Made by a program: the position numbers and the translations under genes. Below, piece after piece: positions 8,483 to 18,080 of a stretch of DNA of 64,000 nt; the stretch's first letter is position 1; the number at the start of each line of letters is the position of its first letter. This DNA is from Larkinella humicola (lineage in GTDB: Bacteria > Bacteroidota > Bacteroidia > Cytophagales > Spirosomataceae). Below the pieces are notes generated by a model that was not told the origin of the DNA, ran no database searches, and saw only the letters and a list, made by a program, of their open reading frames with translations. The stretch lies in assembly GCF_008727875.1 (NCBI RefSeq), contig NZ_VTWS01000001.1, positions 1,823,791-1,887,790 on the forward strand, written 5' to 3'.

Positions 8483-10006
8483 TTATTGCTTGTCCCACCA
8501 GATCCGGGTCATGAACAGATCCGGGCCCTGGCGGGTAATGGCTTCCTGAATATTCGGGTTAATCCCCGGTTCCCCCTGCGGATACCGCAACCGGCGCGGA
8601 ATCTGGCCGTTGGTTTCGTTTCCCGGATAATTGACCGGAGTCAGTTTGGGGAGTCCTGTTCTCCGCCAGTTCGCCCAGCCCTCGAGGTGGTTCAGCACCG
8701 AGCCGGTGATTACCCACATTTCGGTGTGGATGGCGTTCATTTTATCATCCAGCGACCCGGTCGAATACGGGTTGGCAGCCGCGTAAGCCGCCACATCGGC
8801 ATCCGCAATCACCCCACCATACGACGCCAGTTGCCGGACACCCGCGCTTTGACCGGCTTCAAACTCGGTTTTGGCGGTTCCGGTAGCCCACCCTCGCTCA
8901 ATGGCTTCGGCTTTCAGCAAACGCGCTTCGGCGTGGGTCATGATGAAGTACGGATTTTCCAGGGCGTACATGTTCGGAGCCACCCGCGAATAATTATCCA
9001 GACTGGTTTCGGGCAGTGTTTTCAGGGTCGTCGCATCGGTTCCGGGCGGAATTCCGCGTTGTTTCGCGAGGGTCTTGTCGCCGTTTTTCAGCGCCGAAAT
9101 CACCCCCAGACGCGGGTCTTTCCGGGCTTTCAGCGCATCGATGAACGTGCTGGCCCACTGGATGTTATTCCCGTTGGCAATGCCGCGTCCCGCACCTAGG
9201 TTCCACGAATTGGCGTTGGAGTTGGTGCCGGCCCCCGTGTTTGAGAACTTGATCGAAAAACTATCGTCGTTGCTGGCCATAAGGCCGCCGTCGATGGCTT
9301 TCTTGGCCCAGGCCTGAGCCCCGGCCGCATCCACTTTCTGCATCCGCATGGCCAGCCGCAGCATCAGAGAGTTGGCACCACGCTTCCATTTTTCCAGATC
9401 ACCGGCATACACAAAATCGGCGGTTTTCGGAATGTAGGCCGTGGCACTGAACGCTTTCCCGGCTTCTTCCAGTTCTTTCAGCAAGTCGGCGTAAATGTCC
9501 TTCTGCGCATCGTATTTTGGCGAAAAAACGCCGTTCAGATATCCTAAACCCGCTTCTTTGTACGGGACATCGCCATACAGGTCCGTGATGTTGGCCATCT
9601 CGACCACCCGCAGAATCCGGGCCATCGACAGAATGTTCACGTTTTTCGCATCCGCTTTGGCCAGTGCAATCAGATTGACCAGGTTTTTGATCGAATTCGG
9701 GTACGAATTCACGAAATAGGCTTCGCTTAAATCACCCTGGTAGGTGTATACCGTTCCCCGGTAAAAATTGACCTCTACCGACGACATCTGCTGAATGACG
9801 GTTGATGCGTAGATGAAGTTGGCCCGCCAGGATTTATACCCCGGATCGCCTGCCGACCCCGGAATGTGCAGCGTGGCCCCCGACAACAGGTAGTCCAAAG
9901 GCACCGACGAGGGCGTGTTGGGGTTGACGTTGATCTTTTCAAAATCTTCCGTACACGCCCCAAACGTAAACAGAAGCGTGGTCACTATCAGTATTTTGCG
10001 TAACAT
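8483..10006 (-). CDS. SusD/RagB family nutrient-binding outer membrane lipoprotein
   Basis: A 507-residue lipoprotein with lipobox TFGAC near residue 18. The mature protein begins with EDFEKINVNPNTPSSV, typical of the SusD-like_2 branch, and shows the helical repeat pattern of the family (AILRVVEMANITDLYGDVPYKEA; ANSLMLRLAMRM). The C-terminal part reads FMTRIWWDKQ. It sits 33 bases after the SusC gene, so the two form a receptor pair: SusD lids the SusC barrel and captures the substrate at the cell surface. The nearby GH130 and symporter genes suggest a mannose-containing glycan. Confidence 0.94.
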   Translation of the reverse strand: MLRKILIVTTLLFTFGACTEDFEKINVNPNTPSSVPLDYLLSGATLHIPGSAGDPGYKSWRANFIYASTVIQQMSSVEVNFYRGTVYTYQGDLSEAYFVNSYPNSIKNLVNLIALAKADAKNVNILSMARILRVVEMANITDLYGDVPYKEAGLGYLNGVFSPKYDAQKDIYADLLKELEEAGKAFSATAYIPKTADFVYAGDLEKWKRGANSLMLRLAMRMQKVDAAGAQAWAKKAIDGGLMASNDDSFSIKFSNTGAGTNSNANSWNLGAGRGIANGNNIQWASTFIDALKARKDPRLGVISALKNGDKTLAKQRGIPPGTDATTLKTLPETSLDNYSRVAPNMYALENPYFIMTHAEARLLKAEAIERGWATGTAKTEFEAGQSAGVRQLASYGGVIADADVAAYAAANPYSTGSLDDKMNAIHTEMWVITGSVLNHLEGWANWRRTGLPKLTPVNYPGNETNGQIPRRLRYPQGEPGINPNIQEAITRQGPDLFMTRIWWDKQ

Positions 10007-10039
10007 ATGGTGGTATCTTTTAGAAGATGAGCGCGTGAC

Positions 10040-13000
10040 TTAGAATTTCAGATTCAGGTTAACCCCCACCGTCCGGGTTGGCGGCACACCGGCCAGTTCC
10101 AACCCCTGGGCGTTCGAATTGTTGTAGGTCGATTCGGGATCGATGTTCGGCGTTTTCTTCATCAGAATGGCTAAGTTTCGGCCCACGAGCGAAATGGACG
10201 CCCCTTTGAACGGCGATTTGCCGAACACCCGCGTCGGAATCGTGTAGTCGATGATCACCTGCCGGAGTTTCAGGAAGTCGGCACTGTAGACAAACGGATC
10301 GGCAATGTTAAACAGCCGCTCGTAATACTGTTGCGCCGGTACTTTCACGGTATTCGGTTCGCCTTTTTCGTTGACGCCTTTGCCAACAATGCCCGTTTCG
10401 CGGCCTTCCAGCGTCGACTTCAGCAAGCCCCGGCGGTTGGCGTAGGCGTTGGTTCCGGAGTAAATCACCCCGCCAAATTTCCCGTCGATCAGGAAACTCA
10501 GGCCGATGCCTTTATACCGGAACGAGTTGGTGAAACCCAGGGTGGTGGGTGCCACGCCGGTGCCGAAGTTGACCAGATTACCCTGCAAGGGATAGCCCTG
10601 CGAGTCGTAAACGACATTGCCCGACGCGTCTTTTTTGTAGGTAAATCCTTTCACCTGGCTGTAGGGCAGACCCACCACCTGGTGAATGTAGGCAATCCGC
10701 GTCCGGTTTTCGTCCACCTGCAGCGTAGTCAGGTTGCCATACAGACTTACGACTTCGCTTTTGTTATACCCCATGTTAAATGACGCATCCCACGAGAAAT
10801 CCTTCGCCGAAGCCAATCGGTAGGTCAGCAACAATTCGAGTCCTTTGTTGGCGATCTCGCCCACGTTGAACAGCGCACTGCCGTAGCCGGAGGTGTTGGA
10901 AATCGTAGCCGCCACAATGTCGTTGGTGGTTTTCCGGGTATACAAGGCAAAGTCGACGCCCAGTTTGTTGTTGAACAGCCGGGTTTCCAAACCGGCTTCC
11001 GAAGTGGTCGAGGTCAGCGGTTGCAGGTTCGAATTCGGTACACGGTCGCCGTTGATCTGGGCCAGCGGAGCACCCAGGTGTGCACCCGACAACCCGTAGT
11101 ACAGCGACAGATTATACGGATCGGTGTCGCCACCGGCCTGTGCCCACGATGCTCTCACTTTCAAGTAATTGATGGCGGTTGGCAATTTGAAAGCCTCCGA
11201 AACCACAAAGCTCCCCCCCACCGACGGATACAAGATGCTGTTGTTGCCTTTGGCCAGGGTCGAAAACCAGTCGTTCCGGGCTGTTGCCGTCACGAACAGA
11301 TAACCATTGTACGAGAATTCCGCCGAACCGTAAACGGAGTTGATTCGTTTCTCGATGTAGTTTTCGCTGGAACTCCGGGCGGCCGGGTCGATGTTCGAAA
11401 TGTCGTAGAAATACGGAATGTTGAAGTTGCTGCCGCCGTACGATGAGTTCTGGTAAGTCTGTTTCATCAGGTTGCCCCCGAACAGCGCATTGATCCCAAA
11501 CCGGTCGCCAAACTTCTTGTTGATGCCCAGCAGCAGCTCAGAGTTGGTTTCCGTGAAATTCCGGTTGCCGACGTTCATGCCCCCACGCGGCTGAAATGGC
11601 GTACCGTAGGGCGTGATGGTCAGGTTGCGGTAGTTGAAATTGTCGAAACCCAGCCGACCGCGCAGAAAGAGCCAGTCGGTGAAGTTAAAGCGGGGTTCAA
11701 CGACGCCGATGATCCGGCCTTTTTTATCTTCCTGCCGCCAGTTGTTGGCCGCCACATACGGATTCTGGATGTAAATGTTGTCGGACCAGACTTTTTCGGA
11801 ACCGTCGTCATTGAGCTGGCTTTCTTTCAGGGCCGAGAGCGGCAACGAAGTCGGCATGGCGTTGATCGCATACGTCGCACTTCCGGGAGAATCCGACAGG
11901 CGGGGCCGGTTGGTGGTTTTCTCCAGAATGTATTTGACGTTCGTGACAATCGACAGTTTCGGCCCCAGATTGGCGTTGACGTTCAGTGCAAAATTGTTCC
12001 GGCGCAGTCCGCTGTTGGGAATGATGGCCTTGTTGTTGAGGTCATTCATCGACAACCGGTACGTAATGCTCTCGGTTGCACCCGTCAGCGCCACCGAATT
12101 GGTGAACGTACTTCCGATGCGATAGAAATCGGTCTGGTTGTTTTTGTAGGCGGAATAAGGCCGTGATTTTCCGTCGAAATTGATGGTGTTTGAACCATCC
12201 AGTTTGGCGCCCCAGCTATTCGAGGTCAGGGCTTCAGCCACGGTGGTCGGCTTGATGCCGTTGTTGCCCATGCCGTATTCATACTGGTAATCTTTGTAGG
12301 TGGGCAGTAACAGATTCTCCGCTACGTAGTTACTGCTCAGTTCAACGCCGATGCCTTTGTTGGCTTTCCCGCCTTTGGTCGTCACCAGAATTACGCCATT
12401 GGAAGCGCGGGAACCGTACAGGGCCGAGGCCGTGGCCCCCTTCAATACGCTGATCGTTTCCACTTCGTCGGGGTTCAGGCTGGAGATACCGTCTCCGCTG
12501 TCGCCCCCGCCCCACATCCCGGCCGAACCCAGGTTGTCGTTGTTGATGGGCGTTCCGTCGACCACGATCAGCGGCTGGTTGTTGCCGGAAATCGAACCGT
12601 TCCCGCGAATGACAATCCGACTCGAACCACCGGGGCCTGTCGCCGTGTTGGCCACGTTCAACCCGGCCACTTTTCCCTGCAGGGAGTTTGCCATGTTGAC
12701 GGTTCGGGCCTGGGTCAGTTCCTCCCCTTTTACTTCCGTAACGGAATACCCCAGGGCTTTTTTCTCTTTCTTGATTCCCAGGGCCGTCACCACCACCTCA
12801 CTCAGCGTCGATTCTTCGGGCGTCAGCGACACATCGATGGTGGTCGAATTCCCGACTTCGACTTCTTTCGGTATAAAACCGATGGAACTGAATTTGAGGG
12901 TCGCCCCTTTTTGAACCTGGATGCTGTATTCGCCCCGGTCGTTGGTGATCGTTCCGCGGGTGGTGCCTTTGATGAGCACATTGACCCCGTTTATTTCGCT

Positions 13001-13108
13001 TTTGCCCTCCTCCGTCACCTTGCCTTTGACCTCGACGGTTTGCGCAAAGCTGAGGGTGGACAAAAGGGAGAGGACCAGAATCCTCAGAAAACATAGACTT
13101 CTTTTCAT
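10040..13108 (-). CDS. SusC/RagA-family TonB-linked outer membrane receptor
   Basis: A 1022-residue protein from the ATG at 13108 (MKRSLCFLRILVLSLLS, a clear signal peptide); the frame extends to 13189 without adding a plausible leader. Domains in order: carboxypeptidase-regulatory-like (VEVKGKVTEEGKSEINGVNV), linker with SEVVVTALGIKKEKKALGY, plug (NSLQGKVAGLNV, RIVIRGNGSISGNNQPL, SVLKGATASALYGSRASNGV), then a beta-barrel ending in VGVNLNLKF. It transports a bound glycan through the outer membrane using TonB. It pairs with the SusD gene immediately downstream and lies behind the GH130 gene, from which it is separated by a hairpin. Confidence 0.95.
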   Translation of the reverse strand: MKRSLCFLRILVLSLLSTLSFAQTVEVKGKVTEEGKSEINGVNVLIKGTTRGTITNDRGEYSIQVQKGATLKFSSIGFIPKEVEVGNSTTIDVSLTPEESTLSEVVVTALGIKKEKKALGYSVTEVKGEELTQARTVNMANSLQGKVAGLNVANTATGPGGSSRIVIRGNGSISGNNQPLIVVDGTPINNDNLGSAGMWGGGDSGDGISSLNPDEVETISVLKGATASALYGSRASNGVILVTTKGGKANKGIGVELSSNYVAENLLLPTYKDYQYEYGMGNNGIKPTTVAEALTSNSWGAKLDGSNTINFDGKSRPYSAYKNNQTDFYRIGSTFTNSVALTGATESITYRLSMNDLNNKAIIPNSGLRRNNFALNVNANLGPKLSIVTNVKYILEKTTNRPRLSDSPGSATYAINAMPTSLPLSALKESQLNDDGSEKVWSDNIYIQNPYVAANNWRQEDKKGRIIGVVEPRFNFTDWLFLRGRLGFDNFNYRNLTITPYGTPFQPRGGMNVGNRNFTETNSELLLGINKKFGDRFGINALFGGNLMKQTYQNSSYGGSNFNIPYFYDISNIDPAARSSSENYIEKRINSVYGSAEFSYNGYLFVTATARNDWFSTLAKGNNSILYPSVGGSFVVSEAFKLPTAINYLKVRASWAQAGGDTDPYNLSLYYGLSGAHLGAPLAQINGDRVPNSNLQPLTSTTSEAGLETRLFNNKLGVDFALYTRKTTNDIVAATISNTSGYGSALFNVGEIANKGLELLLTYRLASAKDFSWDASFNMGYNKSEVVSLYGNLTTLQVDENRTRIAYIHQVVGLPYSQVKGFTYKKDASGNVVYDSQGYPLQGNLVNFGTGVAPTTLGFTNSFRYKGIGLSFLIDGKFGGVIYSGTNAYANRRGLLKSTLEGRETGIVGKGVNEKGEPNTVKVPAQQYYERLFNIADPFVYSADFLKLRQVIIDYTIPTRVFGKSPFKGASISLVGRNLAILMKKTPNIDPESTYNNSNAQGLELAGVPPTRTVGVNLNLKF

Positions 13109-13180
13109 AGTAGGTGAAAAATTGAGGTGGAATTGAACGTGGTTTTTAAAGTCATTTGGGGTTTGATTGGTCGCCAAATC

Positions 13181-13214
13181 GGAAAACAAAGCCAGTTCAA
13201 GGCACTGGCTTTGT
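13181..13214 (-). terminator. Hairpin, probable terminator or attenuator between GH130 and SusC
   Basis: A perfect 11-bp stem (13186-13196 with 13204-13214; arm ACAAAGCCAGT) and a 7-base loop. The following T run on the minus strand is short (TTTCC), so termination may be partial. It lies 70 bases after the GH130 stop and before the SusC start. Confidence 0.6.
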
Positions 13215-13284
13215 CCGGACTACCAACCTATAATTGATCCTAATAAACTCATAGTCAAATTGTAATCACTACCTAATCGTTCCT

Positions 13285-14505
13285 TCATGCCGCTTGCCCG
13301 TTAGCCGTTGGCATAGCTTCCTTCCGCCCGGTCTGGTAGAGCCGGTTCTTCGTAATCAAGTCGTTCAGTCGCTCGACCGAAGTGGCCGACCGCAGCCCGT
13401 CCGCCGGAGTATTGACCACGTAGTCGAGCAAACGCCCGAGGGTAGACGTTGCCACGTGCATCCGGGTATCCGACGATGCGTAGTAGATAAAAACCGTCCC
13501 GTCGTCGTCCAGAATCCAGCCGTTGGCAAAAACGACATTGGACACGTCGCCAATGCGCTCCTCGCCTTCGGGGGCGATAAAATACCCCGCCGGTTTGTAA
13601 ATCACCTTCGTTAGGTCTTCTAAATCCGTCATAAACAGGTACAGGACGTAGCGCAACCCGGCTGCCGTGTTCCGAACGCCGTGGGCCAGGTGCAACCAGC
13701 CTTTCGCGGTTTTGATGGGTGCCGGTCCCTGCCCGTTTTTCACCTCATACACCGTGTGGTAGCGTTTCTCATCCACAATGTATTCCCGGTCGATCACCGG
13801 ATTTTCCATCGAATCGGTCAGGCCAAACCCGATGCCTCCGCCCGTTCCGGCTTCGATAAAACCGTCTTGCGGACGGGTGTAGAGCGCGTATTTTCCGTTC
13901 ACAAATTCAGGGTGCAACACCACATTCCGCTGCTGCGGTGAAGGCGAAACCAGATCAGGCAGCCGTTCCCAGGTTTTCAGGTCCCGCGTTCGGGCCATGC
14001 CGCACTGCGCCGATGCCGAGGATTCGTCGCCTTTCTGAGCCGCCGGATCTTTGCGTTCGGTGCAGAACAGGCCATACATCCACCCATCTTCGTGCTGCAC
14101 CAGCCGCATGTCATACACGTTGATGTCCGGCTCGTTGGTTTCGGGCATCGTAATCGGATAGTCCCAAAACCGGAAGTTGTCGATTCCGTTGGGGCTTTCG
14201 GCCACGGCAAAAAACGACTTTCGGTCGCTGCTTTCGACCCGCACCACCAGCAGATACCTCCCGTCCAGCCGGATGGCTCCGGCGTTAAAGGTTGCGTTGA
14301 TGCCAAACCGCTCCATCAGGTACGGGTTTGTGGCCGGGTTCAGGTCATACCGCCAGAACAAGGGCGTGTGCCGGGCCGTCAGAACCGGATGCTGGTAGCG
14401 GTCGAAGAGTCCGTTGCCGGGTTTGAGTTTCTCGTTCGGCCTCGAAATCAATTCAAAATGGCCCTCTTCCAAGGTCTCCAATCGTTCCTGAAAGGCAATT
14501 TTCAT
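13285..14505 (-). CDS. Glycoside hydrolase family 130 phosphorylase (beta-1,4-mannosyl-glucose phosphorylase type)
   Basis: A 406-residue cytoplasmic protein without signal peptide. [51 protein letters not shown] and DINVYDMRL are strongly characteristic of GH130 subfamily 1, where the Asp of YDMR is the general acid. Characterised relatives split 4-O-beta-D-mannosyl-D-glucose with phosphate to mannose-1-phosphate and glucose. The sodium symporter upstream (14917-16794) would bring the disaccharide across the inner membrane and the SusCD pair downstream across the outer membrane. A palindromic repeat element separates it from the symporter gene. Confidence 0.92.
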   Translation of the reverse strand: MKIAFQERLETLEEGHFELISRPNEKLKPGNGLFDRYQHPVLTARHTPLFWRYDLNPATNPYLMERFGINATFNAGAIRLDGRYLLVVRVESSDRKSFFAVAESPNGIDNFRFWDYPITMPETNEPDINVYDMRLVQHEDGWMYGLFCTERKDPAAQKGDESSASAQCGMARTRDLKTWERLPDLVSPSPQQRNVVLHPEFVNGKYALYTRPQDGFIEAGTGGGIGFGLTDSMENPVIDREYIVDEKRYHTVYEVKNGQGPAPIKTAKGWLHLAHGVRNTAAGLRYVLYLFMTDLEDLTKVIYKPAGYFIAPEGEERIGDVSNVVFANGWILDDDGTVFIYYASSDTRMHVATSTLGRLLDYVVNTPADGLRSATSVERLNDLITKNRLYQTGRKEAMPTANGQAA

Positions 14506-14540
14506 TGGTTCTAGTATATGAATTCTTCGATCGATCCGGC

Positions 14541-14864
14541 GACGCTGCGCTGCTGCCTGCTTACGGGGTAATTTGCCCAGAATGGTCGCGTACCTTACGG
14601 CACGCCAGCGCCGAACTAACCACTCGATTTCTACCGACGCTGCGCTGTTACATCCCTATGGGATAATTTGCCCCGAATGGGACACATTCACTCGATTTCT
14701 ACCGACGCTGCGTTGTTGCATCCCTCCGGGATAACTTGCCCCGAATGGGGCTTAACAGCGCAGCGTCGGTAGATGACCGAACCCCGGTTTTTTCCGCGTG
14801 CCGTAAGGTACGCGACCGCCAAGCCAACGCTGTGTTTTGCATCCCTGCGGGATCAATGGCCGGG
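14541..14864. repeat. Nested palindromic repeat element with about four degenerate repeat units
   Basis: Two 60-base direct copies at 14623-14682 and 14691-14750 (period 68) share ACTCGATTTCTACCGACGCT and the hairpins ATCCC/GGGAT and GCCCC/GGGGC. Partial copies lie at 14541-14586 and about 14826-14864. Two perfect 20-bp inverted repeats are nested: 14587-14606 with 14797-14816, and 14631-14650 with 14755-14774. Both are centred within one base of 14702, so the whole region is one large interrupted palindrome. No ORF is inside. It resembles a REP/MITE-type intergenic element and fills the gap between the SSS and GH130 genes. Confidence 0.85.
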
Positions 14865-14916
14865 TTTTATAACACCTCAATTACAACCATTCGTCAATGC
14901 ACCAACTACCTATCGT

Positions 14917-16794
14917 TTAATGCATGAATACCGATGAAACTGCCACGGAAACCGGCTTCGTATCCTCCACGGGTAGCTTGTCCCACCACGTTTTTTTGAG
15001 AATTACGGCACAAACCGCCAGGATCGTCAGCGTGACCGACAACTCGGTGTACATACTGACGATCAGATACATCGGCAGCATCGTCAGGCAACATTGGGCC
15101 ACAACGCCCACCACGACGTTGAACGCATCCAGTTTGAAATTTTTGTTGGCTTCGAACGACGGATCCTCGGCCACGACCAGCTCATGAATCGGTTGCCAAA
15201 ACCCCCAGGGACGGACGGTTCGGTAAAAGGACTTCAGCGTTTCGGATTTCGTCGGGGGGGTCAGCAGGGAACCGGCCACGCAACCGGCCAGCGACAACCC
15301 AAACAGCAGCGGGAAATAATACAACTCCAGCGTTTCTTTGAACAGGGCGGGAAAAATCAGCGCCGGAACGATCCCCGCCAGCATACCCCAGAAAAAACCG
15401 CTGGCGTTAAACCGCCACCAGTGCCATTTCAGCACATTCGCAGCCACATAACCGCCATACAAGGCCGACACAATCCACTGCAGGATGCTGTTGACATCCC
15501 GGACAAACAAGCCCAGCAAAATACCAAAACCGGCCACCGCCAGTCCCGACGTGTAATTCATCCGGGCAATCCGCCGGTTCGATGCGCGCGGATTGACGTA
15601 TTTCAGGTAAATATCATTGACGATGTAGGCCTGCGCGGCATTGAGCGTACCGGCAAATGTACCCATGAAAGCCGCCAGCAAACCCGCCAGCAACAGCCCC
15701 ATCAACCCCGCCGGAACGAAGTGCAGGATGGCTGCGGGCAGAATTTTCTCAAAATCGATGGCTCCGTTGGGGGCCTGCAGGTTGAGCTGATCAAAATGCA
15801 ACAGGGCCAGAACCGTAAAGCCCATGATCATGGTGTAGCGAACCGGCAGCAGCACGATGGATACAATACCGCTCATTTTGGCCGCATCCTGAGGGGATTG
15901 GGTCGACAGCACCTTTTGCATGTCGTAGTTGGGGGCCGGGCCGGCCAGACTCGCCAGAATGCCTTTGAAGGTCATCATCATGAAAAAAATGCCAAACAGC
16001 GAAAAACCGTCGGATTTGATTTTGGCGTTTACCGCTTCAATCCTCCCGGTCCAGTTCAGATCGTCGAGATGCCAGCTAAAAAAGGGCGTGTACCAACCTT
16101 GCGGTACGCTCAACGAACTGACCGCCAGATTGTCCATCGCGATCGACGCAATGACGAACGCGGCAATGGTCATGATGATGTACTTCAGAATATCGCCGAT
16201 GACGATGCTGGTCATGCCGCCCAGAATGGCGTAAAAAACCGCAAACGAAGTAAAAATGATGCCGTAGAAGGGGGCGACGTAAGCCGGTGAAACCGTGAAA
16301 GGTAAATAGGGTGCTACGGTGGAAATAGGAATGAATATTTCGACAAACTTGCCCAGCCCGACAAATCCGTAGGCCATGAATCCGAGGCAACTCAACAGGG
16401 CGAAAACGACGACAACCGTGTGGGAAGCCGTTACGCCCCGCCCGGAGCCGAAGCGGGTTCCGATCCATTCTGCACCGGTGGCCACGTTCGACCGGCGCAG
16501 CCAGACGGACAGGTACATCATCAGAAAAACCTGGTTGAAAACCGGCCAGAGCCACGGAATCCAAAGGCTCTTCATACCGTAGACGAACGCCAGCGCCACC
16601 ATCCACATGGTGCCCGAGATGTCGAACATATCGGATGCGTTCGACAATCCGAGCATGTACCAGGGCAGGGTTTTGCCGCCCAGCATGTATGCCTCCTTAT
16701 TCTGGGCCGCACGTTTTTTCAACCCCAATCCCAGCAAAATAACGGCCACCAGGTAGCCGACTATGATGCTGAGATCAAGTGCTGAAAGTTTCAT
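14917..16794 (-). CDS. Sodium:solute symporter (SSS family)
   Basis: A 625-residue membrane protein with roughly 13-14 hydrophobic helices. The N-terminus (LSIIVGYLVAVILLGLGL) and the segment GGKTLPWYMLGLSNASDMFDISGTMW match the SSS family; SSS members use a sodium gradient to bring in sugars, amino acids or similar solutes. It is the first gene of the putative mannoside-utilisation unit, divergent from an AraC regulator and upstream of the GH130 phosphorylase, so the cargo is probably a disaccharide or monosaccharide. A TACTTTTG promoter box lies 25 bases upstream of the ATG. Confidence 0.93.
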   Translation of the reverse strand: MKLSALDLSIIVGYLVAVILLGLGLKKRAAQNKEAYMLGGKTLPWYMLGLSNASDMFDISGTMWMVALAFVYGMKSLWIPWLWPVFNQVFLMMYLSVWLRRSNVATGAEWIGTRFGSGRGVTASHTVVVVFALLSCLGFMAYGFVGLGKFVEIFIPISTVAPYLPFTVSPAYVAPFYGIIFTSFAVFYAILGGMTSIVIGDILKYIIMTIAAFVIASIAMDNLAVSSLSVPQGWYTPFFSWHLDDLNWTGRIEAVNAKIKSDGFSLFGIFFMMMTFKGILASLAGPAPNYDMQKVLSTQSPQDAAKMSGIVSIVLLPVRYTMIMGFTVLALLHFDQLNLQAPNGAIDFEKILPAAILHFVPAGLMGLLLAGLLAAFMGTFAGTLNAAQAYIVNDIYLKYVNPRASNRRIARMNYTSGLAVAGFGILLGLFVRDVNSILQWIVSALYGGYVAANVLKWHWWRFNASGFFWGMLAGIVPALIFPALFKETLELYYFPLLFGLSLAGCVAGSLLTPPTKSETLKSFYRTVRPWGFWQPIHELVVAEDPSFEANKNFKLDAFNVVVGVVAQCCLTMLPMYLIVSMYTELSVTLTILAVCAVILKKTWWDKLPVEDTKPVSVAVSSVFMH

Positions 16795-16818
16795 GAAATA
16801 GAGATTGGTTCAATGTTC

Positions 16819-16826
16819 CAAAAGTA
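16819..16826 (-). promoter_or_regulatory. Promoter -7 box (TACTTTTG) of the SSS symporter
   Basis: Minus-strand TACTTTTG, an exact TAnnTTTG match, ends 25 bases before the symporter ATG at 16794. No clear TTG at -33, which would suit activation by the divergent AraC protein. Confidence 0.6.
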
Positions 16827-17024
16827 TACGCTTTTTCCGACTACAGAGTAATACTTTTTTAGCATTCTTTTGAACAAATGCTATTATAAATTGAATGATA
16901 ATTCTGCCAATTATCCTGTTTTAGGTCAATTTAACCTGTAAAATACAATTATTACCAATAAATAGCTAAGTTATTCGTAAAAGGGTTTGATACTATCCTC
17001 ACCCAAATTATGGTACTTTTTGCC

Positions 17025-17032
17025 TATCTTTG
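17025..17032 (+). promoter_or_regulatory. Promoter -7 box (TATCTTTG) of the AraC gene
   Basis: Exact TAnnTTTG match 31 bases before the ATG at 17063. It shares the 268-base divergent intergenic region with the symporter promoter. Confidence 0.55.
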
Positions 17033-17062
17033 TTTCTGTCTTGCCTGTCACCAGCTATTCCG

Positions 17063-17935
17063 ATGAGTGCGATTTACCGGGAAATTACGCCCCTGACCCA
17101 GAATGACTGTTACACGCTTTTTTCACGGATCAAGAAGGATTTCGATTTTCCCCTGCATTCGCACGAGGAGTTTGAACTGAACTTCATTGCCAATGGCGCC
17201 GGTACGAAACGTATCATCGGTGATCATACGGACGTGATCGAGGATCTGGAACTGGTGCTGGTGGGCAGCAATCTTCCGCACGGGTGGTTCAATCACCAGG
17301 GGCAGAGCCAGGAAGTGCATGAGGTAACGATTCAGTTTCACCGCGATTTGTTCGATGAAAAACTGCTTCGGCGTAACCAGCTCAGTTTCATCCGGGTACT
17401 GCTGGAACGGTCGGCCAAAGGCATTGCGTTTTCGCGGGAAACCATCGAGTCGTTGCGCCCCCGCCTTGAAGCCCTGGCGCAGAAAAGCGGTTTTGACTCG
17501 GTGCTGGAACTGATGTCGATTCTACACGATCTGTCGATTTCGCGGAACATGCGGACGCTCTCGAACGCGTCGTTTACCAACGATCCGCTGCATTTCAACA
17601 GCCGCCGGATCGAGAAAGCGTTCGAGTTTATGCAGACGAATTATGACAAGGACATTTCGCTGGCCGATTTGTCCAAAGTCGTGAATATGCCGGAAGTGTC
17701 GTTCAGCCGGTTTATCAAAAAACGAACCGGAAAGACCTTCATCGACAGCCTGAACGAAATCCGGCTCGGCCACGCGTCAAGACTGTTGATCGATACGACC
17801 CACACCATCACCGAAATATCCTACAAATGCGGTTTTAACAATATGTCGTATTTCAACCGTATCTTCCGTCGAAAAAACGGTTGTACCCCCCGCGAGTTCC
17901 GGCAGAATTATTCGGGAATCCGGGTTTTTGTGTGA
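17063..17935 (+). CDS. AraC family transcriptional regulator
   Basis: A 290-residue protein from the ATG at 17063 (MSAIYREIT). The N-terminal half is a cupin-like sensing domain (FDFPLHSHEEFELNFI; LVGSNLPHGWFN). The C-terminal 100 residues are a double helix-turn-helix AraC DNA-binding domain (ISLADLSKVVNMPEVSFSRF; ITEISYKCGFNNMSYFNRIFR followed by KNGCTPREFRQNY). Its placement divergent from the SSS-GH130 genes makes it the likely sugar-responsive activator of that unit. Confidence 0.93.
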   Translation: MSAIYREITPLTQNDCYTLFSRIKKDFDFPLHSHEEFELNFIANGAGTKRIIGDHTDVIEDLELVLVGSNLPHGWFNHQGQSQEVHEVTIQFHRDLFDEKLLRRNQLSFIRVLLERSAKGIAFSRETIESLRPRLEALAQKSGFDSVLELMSILHDLSISRNMRTLSNASFTNDPLHFNSRRIEKAFEFMQTNYDKDISLADLSKVVNMPEVSFSRFIKKRTGKTFIDSLNEIRLGHASRLLIDTTHTITEISYKCGFNNMSYFNRIFRRKNGCTPREFRQNYSGIRVFV

Positions 17936-17945
17936 GTACGGTCCG

Positions 17946-18070
17946 TCGGTTTTCCGTGAATGGAAATGCCTGAAAATAGCGAATAATGAATACCGAACAA
18001 CCGAATAACGAAAGCCGCCGTAGACGGAAAACCGATTACCGTAAACTATAAACCGAATACCGTAAACCAA
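17946..18070. repeat. Degenerate CCGAATACCG-type repeats with an inverted pair, upstream of the first GMC operon
   Basis: Several degenerate copies of CCGAATACCGTAAAC lie between the AraC stop and the next gene. A perfect 12-bp inverted pair, TCGGTTTTCCGT (17946-17957) and ACGGAAAACCGA (18024-18035), can form a hairpin. The motif GGAAAACCGATTACCG resembles CGAAAACCGAATACCG upstream of the second GMC operon (25648-25663). Confidence 0.65.
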
Positions 18071-18080
18071 AAATAACCTC

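Noticed and set aside
14623..14864. Possible CRISPR-like array (regular direct repeats with spacers)
   Set aside because: Only two full units with a 60-base repeat and an 8-base gap, strong inverted symmetry and no cas genes; it is a palindromic intergenic element.
15094..16290. Long open frame on the plus strand across the SSS symporter
   Set aside because: It is antisense to a well-supported membrane transporter and reads as low-complexity Gln/Arg-rich sequence, typical of a shadow frame in GC-rich coding DNA.
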